Assembly: GCF_002995495.1 (NCBI RefSeq)
Contig: NZ_PVZV01000002.1
Span: forward strand, 682,001-746,000
Origin: Actinocorallia populi
GTDB taxonomy: Bacteria > Actinomycetota > Actinomycetes > Streptosporangiales > Streptosporangiaceae
Reading direction: 5' to 3'
Length of the DNA stretch: 64,000 bases
The position numbers and the translations under genes were made by a program. Numbering within the stretch: position 1 is the first letter of the stretch; each line of letters opens with the position of its first letter. This document shows, one piece after another, positions 44,255 to 53,954 of the stretch. The notes beneath the pieces were generated by a model. The model saw nothing but the letters and a program-made list of their open reading frames with translations. It had not been told where the DNA came from and made no database searches.

Positions 44255-45295
44255 GTGAACACGCAGCGTTTCGGGATCCTCATCCGGCCGTCCGCCAACC
44301 GGGTGTACGCCGAGTCGTCGGTCGCCCTCATGGAGGCGGAGCTGGAGGTCCTCGACCGGGCCGTCCTGGGCGGCAGGGTGAGGGACGTGGCGAGCCGGAC
44401 CATCGGCGGCGTCCCCTACCTGACGTTCTCCGCCGACGACCTGTCCGCGCGCGACGTCGCCTTCCTCTCGAACCTGTCCTCCCTCTACGCGCTGTTCCGC
44501 CTGGGGGAGGGCACGGCCCTGCACCCGGTGGAGCTGAGCCCGCTGGACAGGCTCGACGACGACCTGCTCACCATCCAGAAGTACGCGGGGAAGACCAACG
44601 AGTACTTCACCAAGCTGCTGCTGAACGTCACCCTGTGGTCCTCGGACTCCGGGCCGCACATGACCGACCGCAGGCTGCGGGTCCTGGACCCCATGTGCGG
44701 CCGGGGCACGACCCTCAACCAGGCGATGATGTACGGCTACGACGCCGACGGCGTGGACATCGACGGCAAGGACTTCGATGCCTACGCGGGCTTCCTGCGC
44801 ACCTGGCTGAAGCGCAAGCGGCTCAAGCACACCGCGGAGACCTCGCCCGTCCGGCGGGACCGCAGGCTCGTGGGCCGCAGGTTCGACGTCTCCTACGGCC
44901 TGTCGAAGGAGGAGTACAAGGCCGGCGACAGGCGCAGGCTCGCCGTCATCAACGCCGACACCCTCCGGGCCGCGGACTTCTTCGCCGCGGAGTCCTTCGA
45001 CGTGATCGTCACCGACGCCCCCTACGGCGTCCAGCACGGCGCCCGCACCCGCGAGGCGCTGACCCGCAGCCCGCTGGAGCTGCTCACCGGCGCCCTGCCG
45101 GGCTGGGTGCGGCTGCTGCGGCAGGGAGGGGCCGTCGGCATCTCCTGGAACACCTTCGTCACCGGCAGGGAGGAGGCGGTGAAGGCACTGGCCTCGGCCG
45201 GCCTCGAACCCCTCGACGAGGGGCCGTACCTGAAGTTCCGGCACCGCGTCGACCAGGCGATCGTCCGCGACGTGATCGTCGCGCGCAAGCCCTGA
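44255..45295 (+). CDS. Trm11-like RNA methyltransferase
   Basis: A 346-residue SAM-dependent methyltransferase. The AdoMet motif is VLDPMCGRGTTLNQAMMYGY (about residues 143-162), the acidic motif is GVDIDGKDF, and the catalytic motif is VTDAPYG, the (D/N)PPY equivalent of the N2-guanine tRNA methyltransferases (UPF0020/Trm11). The N-terminal 110 residues may be a THUMP-like RNA-binding part. The start is at a GTG without ribosome binding site, 6 bases after TAGAAT, so it is probably leaderless. The exact RNA target is unknown. Confidence 0.8.
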   Translation: MNTQRFGILIRPSANRVYAESSVALMEAELEVLDRAVLGGRVRDVASRTIGGVPYLTFSADDLSARDVAFLSNLSSLYALFRLGEGTALHPVELSPLDRLDDDLLTIQKYAGKTNEYFTKLLLNVTLWSSDSGPHMTDRRLRVLDPMCGRGTTLNQAMMYGYDADGVDIDGKDFDAYAGFLRTWLKRKRLKHTAETSPVRRDRRLVGRRFDVSYGLSKEEYKAGDRRRLAVINADTLRAADFFAAESFDVIVTDAPYGVQHGARTREALTRSPLELLTGALPGWVRLLRQGGAVGISWNTFVTGREEAVKALASAGLEPLDEGPYLKFRHRVDQAIVRDVIVARKP

Positions 45296-45301
45296 GCCGG
45301 C

Positions 45302-45736
45302 TCAGGGGCCCGCGCCGGGGCCGGGGGTGCGCCGCCCCTCCGGCAGGCCGGGGAAGGGGCTGGGCGGGCTGGTGCGCGCCCAGCGCACCCGGCGTGTCAT
45401 CGCCTCCTGCATGGCGCGGGCGGCGAACTCGCGCAGCGCCGGGTCCGCGGCCCCGGCCAGGCCCAGGTAGGCCTCGAGCAGCGCCTCCTCCAGACCGACC
45501 GCGAGCTGGGCGGGAGCGCCGTCGGGCAGCCGGTAGGAGGCCTCGGCGGCCACCGGTTCGCCGTCCCGCCCGCGGATGAGCGAGACGACCCGGTCGCGGC
45601 GGGTGCGGTGGGCCTGCCACAGGGCCGTGCTCTGCTGCCGCGCCGTGCCGCTCTGGCGGGCCCCGGCCAGCCCGTAGCCGTAGACCGCCCGGTGCTCGGC
45701 GGCCAGGACCGTCTGCAGGAGATCCAGATCGCTCAT
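45302..45736 (-). CDS. Ferritin-like DUF4439 protein
   Basis: A 144-residue helical protein with the DUF4439 pattern: LLQTVLAAEHRAVYGYGLAG near the start and ALLEAYLGLAGAADPALREF later. AEHRAVYGYG has the Glu and His of a ferritin-like metal site. The ATG overlaps the stop of the lipoprotein gene as ATGA. The C terminus is a Pro/Gly tail. The two may form one complex near the membrane; such a pair is often found just upstream of rimP in actinobacteria (from memory, not checked). Confidence 0.78.
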   Translation of the reverse strand: MSDLDLLQTVLAAEHRAVYGYGLAGARQSGTARQQSTALWQAHRTRRDRVVSLIRGRDGEPVAAEASYRLPDGAPAQLAVGLEEALLEAYLGLAGAADPALREFAARAMQEAMTRRVRWARTSPPSPFPGLPEGRRTPGPGAGP

Positions 45737-46215
45737 GCCATCCCCAGCGCGGTGGCGTGGCCCGCCTCGCAGGCGCCGATGCTGGCCAGCAGCTGCGCCA
45801 GCCCGGCGGGCGCGGCGGCCATGTCCGCGATCCGGGCGGCGGCCGCGGCCTTCTCGGCGGCGCGCACCGCCGGCACCGCCTCCGCGGCGCTCGACGGCGG
45901 GGTGAAGGCGGTGCCCGAGACCGCCGGGGTGGCGGTGGCGCCGCCGGTGCCCGGGACGTAGTGGCGGCGCAGGACCGCCAGATGCTCCCGATGGTCGCGC
46001 AAAGCGTCGGTGAACGCGCTGGACAGACCGGAGTAGGCGGTGGTGACCTGCTCGTAGAGGGAGATCAGGCGCTCCTCGTCCGCGATCGCGCCGAGCAGGA
46101 CGGCCACCTCGGGTCCGGGCGTGAGGTCCCGCGGGGCGGGCTCCGCACAGCCCGCCAGGCAGACGAGCCCGGCCGCACCGCCCAGCACGGCGCGGCGGGA
46201 GACGGGGACGGGCAA
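45733..46215 (-). CDS. Tat-type lipoprotein, ferritin-like
   Basis: A 160-residue exported protein. The TTG at 46215 is chosen because GAAGGAG lies 5 bases upstream. The resulting N terminus, SRRAVLGGAAGLVCLAGC, has twin arginines and a lipobox (LAGC), so it is probably exported folded and lipid-anchored. The mature part is helical: ADEERLISLYEQV and DHREHLAVLRRHYVP fit a ferritin-like bundle related to its neighbour. The gene is coupled to DUF4439 and diverges from rimP. Confidence 0.72.
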   Translation of the reverse strand: MPVPVSRRAVLGGAAGLVCLAGCAEPAPRDLTPGPEVAVLLGAIADEERLISLYEQVTTAYSGLSSAFTDALRDHREHLAVLRRHYVPGTGGATATPAVSGTAFTPPSSAAEAVPAVRAAEKAAAAARIADMAAAPAGLAQLLASIGACEAGHATALGMA

Positions 46216-46369
46216 GCGGACTCCTTCGAAAGATCGCTCTGAAGGCGGCGAACAGCATCCCACACAGGGGGTCGGAGTGCGCGAATACACACCCTGGGGT
46301 CGGGCTGTCGATAGTCTTGTCTGGTCAGAGCGTAGGTATAGCGCCCGAAAGAGCCAATAGGGAGGTCCC

Positions 46370-46918
46370 GTGAGTGCGGCAGCGCGAGATGGAAGCGTGC
46401 GGGGGGACCGCCAGAGGGCCTCGCTGGTCGAGCTGCTGACGCCGGTGATCGAGGCGTCCGGCTACGATCTGGAGGACATCGCCGTCTCACAGGCGGGCAG
46501 GCGTCGGGTGGTCCGAGTGGTCGTCGACGCCGACGGCGGCGTCGATCTGGACGCCATCGCGGTGATCAGCCGCGCGGTCTCGGCGGCGCTCGACGAGACG
46601 GACGTCCTGGGCGGCAGCCCGTATGTGCTCGAGGTCACCTCACCGGGCGTGGACCGCCCGCTCACCCAGCCGCGCCACTGGCGCAGGGCGGTGGGGCGGC
46701 TGGTGAAGTTCACCACCGCGGAGGGCGTCGAGGTGCAGGGGCGGGTGCTCGGCGCGGACGAGGAAGAGATCCGGCTGGACGTGGCGGGCGGGGAGCGGGC
46801 CTATCCGCTGCCGGCCGCGGGTCCGGGCCGGGTGCAGGTGGAGTTCCGCCGGATCGAGGCAGAGGACCTGCTCCACGACGAAGAGGAAGGTGGGGACGGG
46901 GAGCCTCATGGACATTGA
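46370..46918 (+). CDS. rimP: Ribosome maturation factor RimP
   Basis: A 182-residue RimP, needed for 30S subunit assembly. The N-terminal domain contains [21 protein letters not shown] and [22 protein letters not shown]; the [20 protein letters not shown] motif leads into the C-terminal SH3-like domain. GTG start with GGGAGG close upstream. First gene of the nusA-infB run; it overlaps nusA by 11 bases. Confidence 0.93.
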   Translation: MSAAARDGSVRGDRQRASLVELLTPVIEASGYDLEDIAVSQAGRRRVVRVVVDADGGVDLDAIAVISRAVSAALDETDVLGGSPYVLEVTSPGVDRPLTQPRHWRRAVGRLVKFTTAEGVEVQGRVLGADEEEIRLDVAGGERAYPLPAAGPGRVQVEFRRIEAEDLLHDEEEGGDGEPHGH

Positions 46919-47936
46919 CATCAACGTTTTGCGTAGCCTCGAACGGGAGAAGGACATCTCCTTCGAGGTCGTGGTCAGGGCGATCGAGGACGCCCTGCTG
47001 ATCGCCTACCACCGCACCGAGGGCGCCGCGCCGAAGGCCCGGGTGGAGCTGGACAGGGCGAACGGCCATGTGACGGTGTGGGCCACCGAGACCGCCGAGG
47101 AGGGCGAGGAGGGCGAGGGCGCCGTCGCCCGCGAGTACGACGACACACCGGAGGACTTCAGCCGGATCGCGGCGACCACCGCCAAGCAGGTCATCCTGCA
47201 GAAGCTGCGGGACGCCGAGGACGAGCTGACCTTCGGCGAGTACGCCGGGCGCGAGGGCGACATCGTCGCCGGCGTGATCCAGCAGGGCAAGGACCCGCGC
47301 AACGTCCAGGTCGACCTGGGCAGGCTCGAGGCGGTGCTGCCGCCGCAGGAGCAGGTCCCGACCGAGTCCTACGACCACGGCGAGCGGATCAAGGCCTACG
47401 TGGTCCAGGTCCGCAAGGGCCACCGCGGCCCGTCGGTGATGCTCAGCCGCACCCACCCGAACCTGGTGCGCAAGCTGTTCGCGCTGGAGGTCCCGGAGAT
47501 CGCCGACGGCACCGTCGAGATCGCCGCGGTCGCCCGCGAGGCCGGCCACCGCACCAAGATCGCGGTGCGGTCGCGCAAGCCCGGGGTGAACGCCAAGGGC
47601 GCCTGCATCGGCCCGCTGGGCAGCCGGGTGCGCAACGTCATGACCGAGTTGCACGGCGAGAAGATCGACATCGTCGACTGGTCGGAGGACCCGGCGGCGT
47701 TCGTCGGGAATGCCCTGTCGCCGGCGCGGGTTAACAGTGTCGAGGTCGTCGACGCGGAGCAGCGGGTGGCGCGGGTGATCGTCCCGGACTACCAGCTCTC
47801 GCTGGCGATCGGCAAAGAAGGGCAGAACGCCCGCCTCGCCGCTCGCCTCACCGGTTGGCGGATCGACATCCGTCCGGACACCCCCTCGGGGCCGGGGGAC
47901 GGGACCGCCGACCCCGCCGAGGCTTCGGCGGGGTAG
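46908..47936 (+). CDS. nusA: Transcription termination/antitermination factor NusA
   Basis: A 342-residue NusA. The N-terminal RNA polymerase-binding domain ([20 protein letters not shown]) is followed by an S1 domain (about 110-180) and two KH domains ([16 protein letters not shown]-like segment, and [19 protein letters not shown]). It lacks the extra acidic repeats of proteobacterial NusA, as is normal for actinobacteria. The ATG at 46908 has GGGGAG 4 bases upstream. It overlaps rimP; ylxR follows after 4 bases. Confidence 0.95.
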   Translation: MDIDINVLRSLEREKDISFEVVVRAIEDALLIAYHRTEGAAPKARVELDRANGHVTVWATETAEEGEEGEGAVAREYDDTPEDFSRIAATTAKQVILQKLRDAEDELTFGEYAGREGDIVAGVIQQGKDPRNVQVDLGRLEAVLPPQEQVPTESYDHGERIKAYVVQVRKGHRGPSVMLSRTHPNLVRKLFALEVPEIADGTVEIAAVAREAGHRTKIAVRSRKPGVNAKGACIGPLGSRVRNVMTELHGEKIDIVDWSEDPAAFVGNALSPARVNSVEVVDAEQRVARVIVPDYQLSLAIGKEGQNARLAARLTGWRIDIRPDTPSGPGDGTADPAEASAG

Positions 47937-47940
47937 ACTG

Positions 47941-48210
47941 GTGGGTGGTGGCCACTCGGCCCCGCAGCGCATGTGCGTGGGCTGCCGGGTCCGTGCGGCC
48001 CGAGCTGACTTGTTGCGCGTCGTGGCGGTGGAGGGCGCGCTCCTCCCCGATCCCGACAAGCGGCTTCCGGGGCGTGGTGCCTGGTTGCACCACGATCTCG
48101 GATGTCTGGAGCAGGCGATTCGCCGTCGGGCCTTCTCCCGGGCCTTGCGCTTGGGAGCTATGCCCGATACTTCTGGTCTGCTGCGGTATCTGCGAGGCAG
48201 CATCGAATGA
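47941..48210 (+). CDS. ylxR: YlxR (DUF448) RNA-binding protein
   Basis: An 89-residue YlxR with the RMCVGCR motif near the start and GRGAWLHHDLGCLEQAIRR in the middle. The family binds RNA and has been linked to RNase P and nucleoid functions. It sits between nusA and infB, as in most Gram-positive bacteria. The start is a GTG 4 bases after the nusA stop. Its stop overlaps the first of three micro-ORFs that lead towards infB. Confidence 0.9.
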   Translation: MGGGHSAPQRMCVGCRVRAARADLLRVVAVEGALLPDPDKRLPGRGAWLHHDLGCLEQAIRRRAFSRALRLGAMPDTSGLLRYLRGSIE

Positions 48211-48282
48211 GTAAGAGATCTAGTCGGAAGCAGGTCGAGATTGCTATGAGCGCTCGATGAGCAGTACGCGATGACTGGTTAG
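48207..48282 (+). other. Chain of three overlapping micro-ORFs between ylxR and infB
   Basis: Each joins the one before by an ATGA overlap. The first (48207-48260) encodes 17 residues, MSKRSSRKQVEIAMSAR; the second (48257-48274) encodes MSSTR; the third (48271-48282) encodes MTG. The last ends 41 bases before the infB GTG. No separate ribosome binding sites are present, so they could only be read by ribosomes leaving ylxR. A short GC-rich hairpin (GGCCCGG with CCGGGCC, about 48287-48309) follows. Confidence 0.3.
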
Positions 48283-48323
48283 CGACGGCCCGGAGACACG
48301 CCCCGGGCCAGATTGGGAGTGCA

Positions 48324-51300
48324 GTGGCCAAGGTCCGGGTGTACGAACTCGCCAAGGAGTTCGGTGTCGAGAGCAAGGTCGTCATGGCCAAGCTCCAGGA
48401 GATGGGCGAGTTCGTCCGGTCGGCGTCCTCGACCATCGAGGCGCCCGTAGTACGTCGACTCACCGAAGCGTTCGGTAAGTCTCCCGCAGGGGGCCCCAAG
48501 GGCGGCCCCCGTCCCGCAGCGCCGCGTCCCGGCCCCCGGCCGGGCCCCGCGGCCCCGAAGCCGGGCCCCGCTCAGGCGGCGGCCCCCAGGCCGGGCCCGC
48601 GGCCCGGTCCCGCGGCGCCCAAGCCGGGCCCGCGTCCGCCGGTGCCCGAGGTCCCCGCCGCGGCGGCTCCGCAGGCGCCCCAGGCGCCGCGGCCCCCGCA
48701 GGCCCCGCCGGCCCCGCCGGCCGCCCCGCGCCCGCCGGTTCCCCCGGCGCCGCAGCAGGCTCCGCCGACTCCCGGCGCCGGCTCCGGCCCCCGGCCGGGT
48801 CCGCGGCCGACCCCGGGTCCCAAGCCCGGTCCGCGTCCGGCCCAGGGCCAGGGCCAGGGCCAGCGTTCCGGTGGCGGCGGTCGTCCGGGCGGTCCGCGTC
48901 CGGGCAACAACCCCTTCAGCTCCACCAACACCGGCATGGGCGCGCCCAAGCCCGGCCCGCGTCCCGGCCCTCGTCCGGGACCCGGCGCGCAGGGCGGCGG
49001 CGGCGAGCGTCCGGGCGGTCCGCGCCCCTCGGCGCCGCGTCCGGCCGGAGCCCGTCCGGGCCCCGGCGGCGGTGACCGTCCCGGCGGTCCGCGTCCGGCC
49101 TCGCCCGGCGGCATGCCGCCGCGTCCCGGCGGCCCGCGTCCCAGCCCGATGAACATGCCCTCCCGTCCCCCGCAGGGCACCGGCCGTCCCGGCGGTCCCG
49201 GCGGCGGTGGCGGCGGCCCGCGTCCCGGTGGCGGTGGCGGCGGCGGCCGTCCCGGCGGCGGCGGCGGTGGCGGCGGCTTCGCCCGTCCCGGCGGCGGCGG
49301 TGGCCGTCCCGGCGGCGGTGGCGGCTTCGCCCGTCCCGGCGGCGGTGGCCCCGGTGGCGGCGGTGGCGGTCGTCCCGGCGGCTTCGCCGGCCGTCCGGGT
49401 CCCGGCGGCCGTGGCCGCGGTGGCACGGCGGGCGCCTTCGGGCGTCCCGGCGGGCGTCCGGCCCGCGGCCGCAAGTCCAAGAAGCAGCGGCGTCAAGAGT
49501 TCGACAACATGCAGGCGCCGGCGATCGGCGGCGTCAACGCCCCGCGCGGCAACGGCAAGGTCATCCGGCTCGCCCAGGGCGCGTCGCTGACCGACTTCGC
49601 CGAGAAGATCGGCGCCAACCCGGCGTCGCTCGTGGCGATCATGATGCACCTCGGCGAGATGGTGACCGCCACCCAGTCGGTCACCGAGGAGTCGCTGCAG
49701 CTGCTCGGCGCGGAGCTGGACTTCAACGTCCAGGTCGTCAGCCCCGAGGACGAGGACCGCGAGCTGCTGGAGTCCTTCGACCTGGAGTTCGGCGAGGACG
49801 AGGGCGGCGAGGACCTGCTGGTCGCGCGGCCCCCGGTCGTCACCGTCATGGGTCACGTCGACCACGGTAAGACCAAGCTGCTGGACGCCATCCGCAACGC
49901 CAACGTGGTCGCGGGCGAGGCCGGCGGCATCACCCAGCACATCGGCGCCTACCAGGTGACGACGGAGGTCGACGGCGCGGAGCGCAAGATCACCTTCATC
50001 GACACCCCCGGTCACGAGGCCTTCTCGGCCATGCGTGCCCGCGGTGCCGACACCACCGACCTGGTGGTGCTGGTCGTGGCCGCCGACGACGGCGTCAAGC
50101 CGCAGACCACCGAGGCGATCGACCACGCGACGGCGGCCGGCGTGCCGATCGTCGTGGCGGTCAACAAGATCGACAAGGAGGGTGCGGACCCGACCAAGGT
50201 GCGCGCCCAGCTCACCGAGTACGGGCTGGTGGCCGAGGAGTTCGGCGGCCAGACCATGTTCGTCGACGTCTCGGCCAAGCAGGGCCTGAACATCGACGGG
50301 CTGCTCGAGGCGATCGTGCTGTCCGCCGACGCCGAGCTCGACCTGCGGGCCAACCCCGACCAGGACGCCCAGGGCGTCGCGATCGAGGCGCACCTGGACA
50401 AGGGCCGCGGTCCCGTGGCCACGGTCCTGGTGCAGCGCGGCACGCTGCGGGTCGGCGACTCCATCGTCGCCGGCGGCGCGCACGGCCGCGTGCGGGCCAT
50501 GCTCGACGAGAACGGCGAGAACGTGCAGGAGGCCGCGCCCTCCCGCCCGGTCCTCGTGCTCGGCCTGACCGCGGTGCCCGGCGCCGGCGACAGCTTCCTG
50601 GTCGTCGAGGACGACCGGATGGCGCGCCAGATCGCCGACAAGCGGGCGGCGCGCAAGCGCAACGCCGAGCTGCTCAAGAGCCGTCCCAAGCACTCCCTGG
50701 AGGACCTCTTCAAGGAGCTGGAGAAGGGCGAGCGCCAGGAGCTGCTGCTCATCCTCAAGGGCGACGTCTCCGGTTCGGTGGAGGCCCTGGAGGACTCGCT
50801 GCTCAAGATCGACGTGGGCGACGAGGTCAACCTGCGGATCATCCGCCGCGGCGTCGGCGCGATCACGCAGAACGACGTCAACCTCGCGGTGGCGTCCGAG
50901 GGCGCGGTCATCATCGGCTTCAACGTCCGTCCCGAGCGCAACGCGCAGGAGATGGCGGACCGCGAGGGCGTGGACATCCGCTACTACTCGGTCATCTACC
51001 AGGCGATCGAAGAGGTCGAGGCGGCCCTCAAGGGCATGCTCAAGCCCGAGTTCGAAGAGGCGCAGCTGGGCACCGCCCAGGTCCGCGCGGTCTTCAAGGT
51101 GCCGAAGATCGGCAACATCGCCGGTTGCATGGTCCAGTCCGGCACGGTCAACCGCAACAGCAAGGCGCGGCTGGTCCGGCAGGGCGTGGTGGTCGCCGAC
51201 AACCTCACCGTCTCCTCGCTCCGCCGGGAGAAGGACGACGTCACCGAGGTCCGCGAGGGCTTCGAGTGCGGTATCGGCATCGGTTACCAGGACGTGAAGC

Positions 51301-51350
51301 TGGACGACATCATCGAGACCTTCGAGATGCGCGAGAAGCCGCGCGCCTAG
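48324..51350 (+). CDS. infB: Translation initiation factor IF-2
   Basis: A 1008-residue IF-2, the GTPase that places initiator tRNA on the 30S subunit. The N-terminal domain begins [20 protein letters not shown]. It is followed by an unusually long Gly/Pro/Arg-rich linker (about 52-385). After a second IF2-N domain come the GTPase motifs: GHVDHGKT (510-517), DTPGHEAF and NKID. Domains II to IV end with [18 protein letters not shown] start. A perfect intrinsic terminator follows the stop. Confidence 0.95.
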   Translation: MAKVRVYELAKEFGVESKVVMAKLQEMGEFVRSASSTIEAPVVRRLTEAFGKSPAGGPKGGPRPAAPRPGPRPGPAAPKPGPAQAAAPRPGPRPGPAAPKPGPRPPVPEVPAAAAPQAPQAPRPPQAPPAPPAAPRPPVPPAPQQAPPTPGAGSGPRPGPRPTPGPKPGPRPAQGQGQGQRSGGGGRPGGPRPGNNPFSSTNTGMGAPKPGPRPGPRPGPGAQGGGGERPGGPRPSAPRPAGARPGPGGGDRPGGPRPASPGGMPPRPGGPRPSPMNMPSRPPQGTGRPGGPGGGGGGPRPGGGGGGGRPGGGGGGGGFARPGGGGGRPGGGGGFARPGGGGPGGGGGGRPGGFAGRPGPGGRGRGGTAGAFGRPGGRPARGRKSKKQRRQEFDNMQAPAIGGVNAPRGNGKVIRLAQGASLTDFAEKIGANPASLVAIMMHLGEMVTATQSVTEESLQLLGAELDFNVQVVSPEDEDRELLESFDLEFGEDEGGEDLLVARPPVVTVMGHVDHGKTKLLDAIRNANVVAGEAGGITQHIGAYQVTTEVDGAERKITFIDTPGHEAFSAMRARGADTTDLVVLVVAADDGVKPQTTEAIDHATAAGVPIVVAVNKIDKEGADPTKVRAQLTEYGLVAEEFGGQTMFVDVSAKQGLNIDGLLEAIVLSADAELDLRANPDQDAQGVAIEAHLDKGRGPVATVLVQRGTLRVGDSIVAGGAHGRVRAMLDENGENVQEAAPSRPVLVLGLTAVPGAGDSFLVVEDDRMARQIADKRAARKRNAELLKSRPKHSLEDLFKELEKGERQELLLILKGDVSGSVEALEDSLLKIDVGDEVNLRIIRRGVGAITQNDVNLAVASEGAVIIGFNVRPERNAQEMADREGVDIRYYSVIYQAIEEVEAALKGMLKPEFEEAQLGTAQVRAVFKVPKIGNIAGCMVQSGTVNRNSKARLVRQGVVVADNLTVSSLRREKDDVTEVREGFECGIGIGYQDVKLDDIIETFEMREKPRA
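48480..49480 (+). repeat. Low-complexity Gly/Pro/Arg-coding tract within infB
   Basis: About 1 kb of imperfectly repeated CGTCCCGGCGG-type units encodes the IF-2 linker: first Pro/Ala/Lys-rich ([14 protein letters not shown]), then Gly-rich ([16 protein letters not shown]). Such a tract is prone to length change by slippage. Confidence 0.75.
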
Positions 51351-51361
51351 AAGGCAGGCCA

Positions 51362-51396
51362 AGGGGCGCTCCGGAATGCGATTCCGGGGCGCCCCT
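51362..51396 (+). terminator. Intrinsic terminator after infB
   Basis: AGGGGCGC, T, CCGGAA pairs with TTCCGG, G, GCGCCCCT across a 5-base loop: 14 base pairs with a single mismatch, followed by GTTTTG. It lies 11 bases past the infB stop and separates the rimP-infB operon from ylxP-rbfA-truB. Confidence 0.8.
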
Positions 51397-51420
51397 GTTT
51401 TGAGTACAGGGAGGTGGCCC

Positions 51421-51717
51421 TTGTTCGTGGGAGCGTTGACCCTTGACCTGATGCTGGGTGACGTGCATTCCCTGAAGGAGAAGCGGGGGGTCGTGCGGCC
51501 CATCATCGCGGAGGTGCTCAGACGCTTCCCCGCGGTCGCGGTCGCCGAGACGGGCGGCCACGACCTCTACCGCAGGGCGGAGATCGGCGTCGCCGTGGTC
51601 TCCGCGTCCGCGGGAAACTGCCAGGAGGTCCTGGAGAAGTGCGAGCGGCTGGTGGCCGGTCGCCCGGAGATCGAACTGCTGTCGGCACGGCAGCGGATCT
51701 ATGACGACGAGGAGTAG
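51421..51717 (+). CDS. ylxP: YlxP (DUF503) protein
   Basis: A 98-residue DUF503 protein: [20 protein letters not shown] at the start and [19 protein letters not shown] in the middle. The family lies between infB and rbfA in many Gram-positives and has been implicated in ribosome assembly. The TTG at 51421 is chosen since AGGGAGG lies 6 bases upstream and the family begins at this point. It follows a terminator, so its own promoter must lie in the 24 bases between or upstream transcripts must read through. Confidence 0.88.
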   Translation: MFVGALTLDLMLGDVHSLKEKRGVVRPIIAEVLRRFPAVAVAETGGHDLYRRAEIGVAVVSASAGNCQEVLEKCERLVAGRPEIELLSARQRIYDDEE

Positions 51718-51719
51718 CC

Positions 51720-52181
51720 ATGGTGGATGCGGCGCGGGCGCGCAAGCTCGCCGACCGGATTCAGCAGATCGTGGCGGAGATGCTGGAGCGGCGGATCAAG
51801 GATCCCCGGCTGGGGTTCGTGACGATCACGGACGCCAAGATCACCAACGATCTTCGGGACGCCACCGTGTTCTACACGGTGTACGGCACGGACGAGGAGA
51901 GGGCGGGGACCGCCGCGGCGCTGGAGAGCGCCAAGGGCGTCATCCGCTCGGAGGTCGGCCGCAAGACCGGCGTCCGGCACACCCCGTCCCTGGTCTTCGA
52001 GCTGGACGGCGTCATGGAGAACGCCCACCACATCGAGGAGCTGCTGGCCAAGGCCAAGGAGCAGGACGCCGAGGTGGCGGCCAAGGCGGTGGGCGCCCGG
52101 CACGCCGGTGACGCCAATCCCTACAAGGCCGAGAGCGACGAGGACGAAGAGGACGAAGAGAGCGACGAGGACGAGTCGTGA
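51720..52181 (+). CDS. rbfA: 30S ribosome-binding factor RbfA
   Basis: A 153-residue RbfA acting late in 16S rRNA/30S maturation. The KH-like core shows [40 protein letters not shown] and [20 protein letters not shown]. The last 20 residues are almost all Asp, Glu and Ser, an acidic tail longer than in most family members. It starts 2 bases after ylxP and overlaps truB by 4 bases (GTGA). Confidence 0.93.
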   Translation: MVDAARARKLADRIQQIVAEMLERRIKDPRLGFVTITDAKITNDLRDATVFYTVYGTDEERAGTAAALESAKGVIRSEVGRKTGVRHTPSLVFELDGVMENAHHIEELLAKAKEQDAEVAAKAVGARHAGDANPYKAESDEDEEDEESDEDES

Positions 52182-53053
52182 GTCCGGTGTCCGGTCTGGT
52201 GATCGTCGACAAGCCCGCCGGGTGGACGTCCCACGACGTCGTGGCCCGGATGCGCCGCCTGGCGGGCACCCGCAGGGTCGGCCACGCCGGCACCCTCGAC
52301 CCGATGGCCACCGGGGTGCTGGTGGTCGGGGTGGAGAAGGCGACGCGGCTGCTGGGGCATCTGGCGCTGACCACCAAGGTCTACGACGGCGTGATCCGGC
52401 TGGGCGAGACCACCAGCACCGACGACGCCGAGGGGGAGCCCACCGGGGCGACCCCGGCCGGGCACCTGGCGGACGAGCGGGTCGCCGCGGCGGTCGAGGC
52501 GTTCACCGGTGAGATCATGCAGGTCCCGCCCCAGGTCAGCGCGATCAAGGTGAACGGGGAGCGTGCCTACAAGCGGGCGCGCCAGGGCGAGGAGGTCGCC
52601 CTGAAGGCCAGGCCGGTGACCGTCCACGGCTTCGACGTGCGGGGGGTGCGCCGGTCCGGTGGGGTCGTCGACGTGGACGTCTCGGTGACGTGCTCGTCGG
52701 GCACCTACATCCGCTCGCTCGCCCGCGACCTGGGCGAGGCGCTGGGCGTGGGCGGCCACCTGACCGCGCTGCGCCGCACCGCGGTGGGCCCCTACGGGCT
52801 GGCGCAGGCGCGCACCCTGGAGCAGCTGGCCGAGGAGTGCACGATCCTGCCCATGGCCGAGGCGGTGTCCGCGGCCTTCCCGCGCCGCGACGTCACCGAG
52901 GAGGAGGCGCGTCTGGTGGCCCACGGCGGCCGGTTGCGCGCCCTGGGCATCGGCGGCGGCCCGATCGGGGTGTTCGGCCCGGACGGCACGCTGCTCTCGC
53001 TGGTGGAGGAGCAGAAGGGGCAGGCGAGGCCGCTCGCGGTGTTCGTCCCCTGA
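52178..53053 (+). CDS. truB: tRNA pseudouridine-55 synthase TruB
   Basis: A 291-residue TruB, which makes pseudouridine 55 in the T loop of tRNAs. The catalytic aspartate is Asp41 in [26 protein letters not shown] and [11 protein letters not shown] are further family motifs. A C-terminal PUA-like part ends [11 protein letters not shown]. The GTG start overlaps the rbfA stop. It closes the ylxP-rbfA-truB group; an operator-rich gap follows. Confidence 0.94.
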   Translation: MSPVSGLVIVDKPAGWTSHDVVARMRRLAGTRRVGHAGTLDPMATGVLVVGVEKATRLLGHLALTTKVYDGVIRLGETTSTDDAEGEPTGATPAGHLADERVAAAVEAFTGEIMQVPPQVSAIKVNGERAYKRARQGEEVALKARPVTVHGFDVRGVRRSGGVVDVDVSVTCSSGTYIRSLARDLGEALGVGGHLTALRRTAVGPYGLAQARTLEQLAEECTILPMAEAVSAAFPRRDVTEEEARLVAHGGRLRALGIGGGPIGVFGPDGTLLSLVEEQKGQARPLAVFVP

Positions 53054-53095
53054 AGGGGGATCGGGGGTGAATATCATCACGTTCCGGCAGCAACC

Positions 53096-53125
53096 TACGA
53101 TACCGTAACCTACGGATACGTAGGT
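53096..53125. promoter_or_regulatory. Tandem TACG-N4-CGTA operators
   Basis: TACGATACCGTA (53096-53107) and TACGGATACGTA (53111-53122) are two TACG/CGTA inverted repeats spaced 15 bases apart. The second extends to 7-base arms (ACCTACG with CGTAGGT, 53108-53125). They lie 18 bases before the hlyIII start and probably bind a TetR-type repressor encoded elsewhere. Confidence 0.65.
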
Positions 53126-53142
53126 CTTGGTGTGGAGGAAGT

Positions 53143-53808
53143 ATGGTCTCGACGCTGGAACGTGTCATCGAAACGCCCCTGAAGCCGCGCCTGCGCGGTT
53201 GGCTGCACCTGGGTGCCTTCCCCGCCGCGCTGATCGGCGGGCTGGTCCTGGTGACCTTCGGGCCGACCCTGCAGGCGCGGGCCGGCGCGGCGGTGTACGC
53301 CGTCACCTCGGGGCTGCTGTTCGGGATCTCGGCGACCTACCACCGCAACCAGTTCGGGCCCAAGGGCACCGCGGCGATGCGGCGGTTCGACCACGCGAAC
53401 ATCTTCCTGATCATCGCCGGCACGTACACGCCGTTCGCGCTGCTGGCGCTGGAGGGCGCCGCCCGGACCGTCATCCTCACCGCAGTCTGGGCGGGCGCCC
53501 TGGCCGGCGTGGTCTTCAAGACCTGCTGGCTGTCCTCGCCCCGCTGGCTGTCGACCGCCTGCTACATCGGCCTGGGCTGGATGGCGGTGCTGGCGCTGCC
53601 CCAGTTCTTCACCGGGGCCGGAGTGCTCGCCACCTCCCTGATCATCGCGGGCGGGGCGCTCTACAGCGCGGGCGGCGTGGTCTACGCCATGAAGCGGCCC
53701 GACCCCTCGCCCCGGTGGTTCGGTTTCCACGAGGTGTTCCACGCGTTCACGCTGGCGGCCTACGTGTGCCAGTACATCGCGGTCTCGCTGGTGGTCTACC
53801 GCGCCTGA
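53143..53808 (+). CDS. Hemolysin III/PAQR-family membrane protein
   Basis: A 221-residue membrane protein with seven predicted helices. The family metal ligands are visible: SATYHRN after helix 2, DHANIFLIIAGTYTPFAL, and FHEVFHAFTLAAY near the end. Despite the name, most members are not hemolysins; they are related to PAQR receptors and may act on membrane lipids. The ATG follows GGAGGAAGT. Two tandem operators immediately upstream indicate regulated expression, and the gene interrupts the usual truB-ribF adjacency. Confidence 0.87.
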   Translation: MVSTLERVIETPLKPRLRGWLHLGAFPAALIGGLVLVTFGPTLQARAGAAVYAVTSGLLFGISATYHRNQFGPKGTAAMRRFDHANIFLIIAGTYTPFALLALEGAARTVILTAVWAGALAGVVFKTCWLSSPRWLSTACYIGLGWMAVLALPQFFTGAGVLATSLIIAGGALYSAGGVVYAMKRPDPSPRWFGFHEVFHAFTLAAYVCQYIAVSLVVYRA

Positions 53809-53954
53809 GGGGCGCGGCCCGCTGTGCCTCCTGCTGTTACCGACCAGTAGAGTCAGTGCAACGGGGGGTGCGGCGTGCGCGCTCCCTTCCCGGGCATGGC
53901 AGTCTTGTGCAGAACGGGACGATGGACGGGCCCACGGAGTTAGGGAGCGGGCAG

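Noticed and set aside
42605-45244. An 879-codon minus-strand frame
   Set aside because: It is antisense to the propeller and methyltransferase genes, both of which have coherent motifs and signals.
48480-49480. Repeated GC-rich units, first considered as a tandem repeat locus or CRISPR-like array
   Set aside because: The units are uneven, without spacers, and encode the in-frame Gly/Pro/Arg-rich linker of IF-2.
53143-53808. Calling the PAQR-type gene a virulence hemolysin
   Set aside because: The family name is historical; most bacterial members have no shown hemolytic role.
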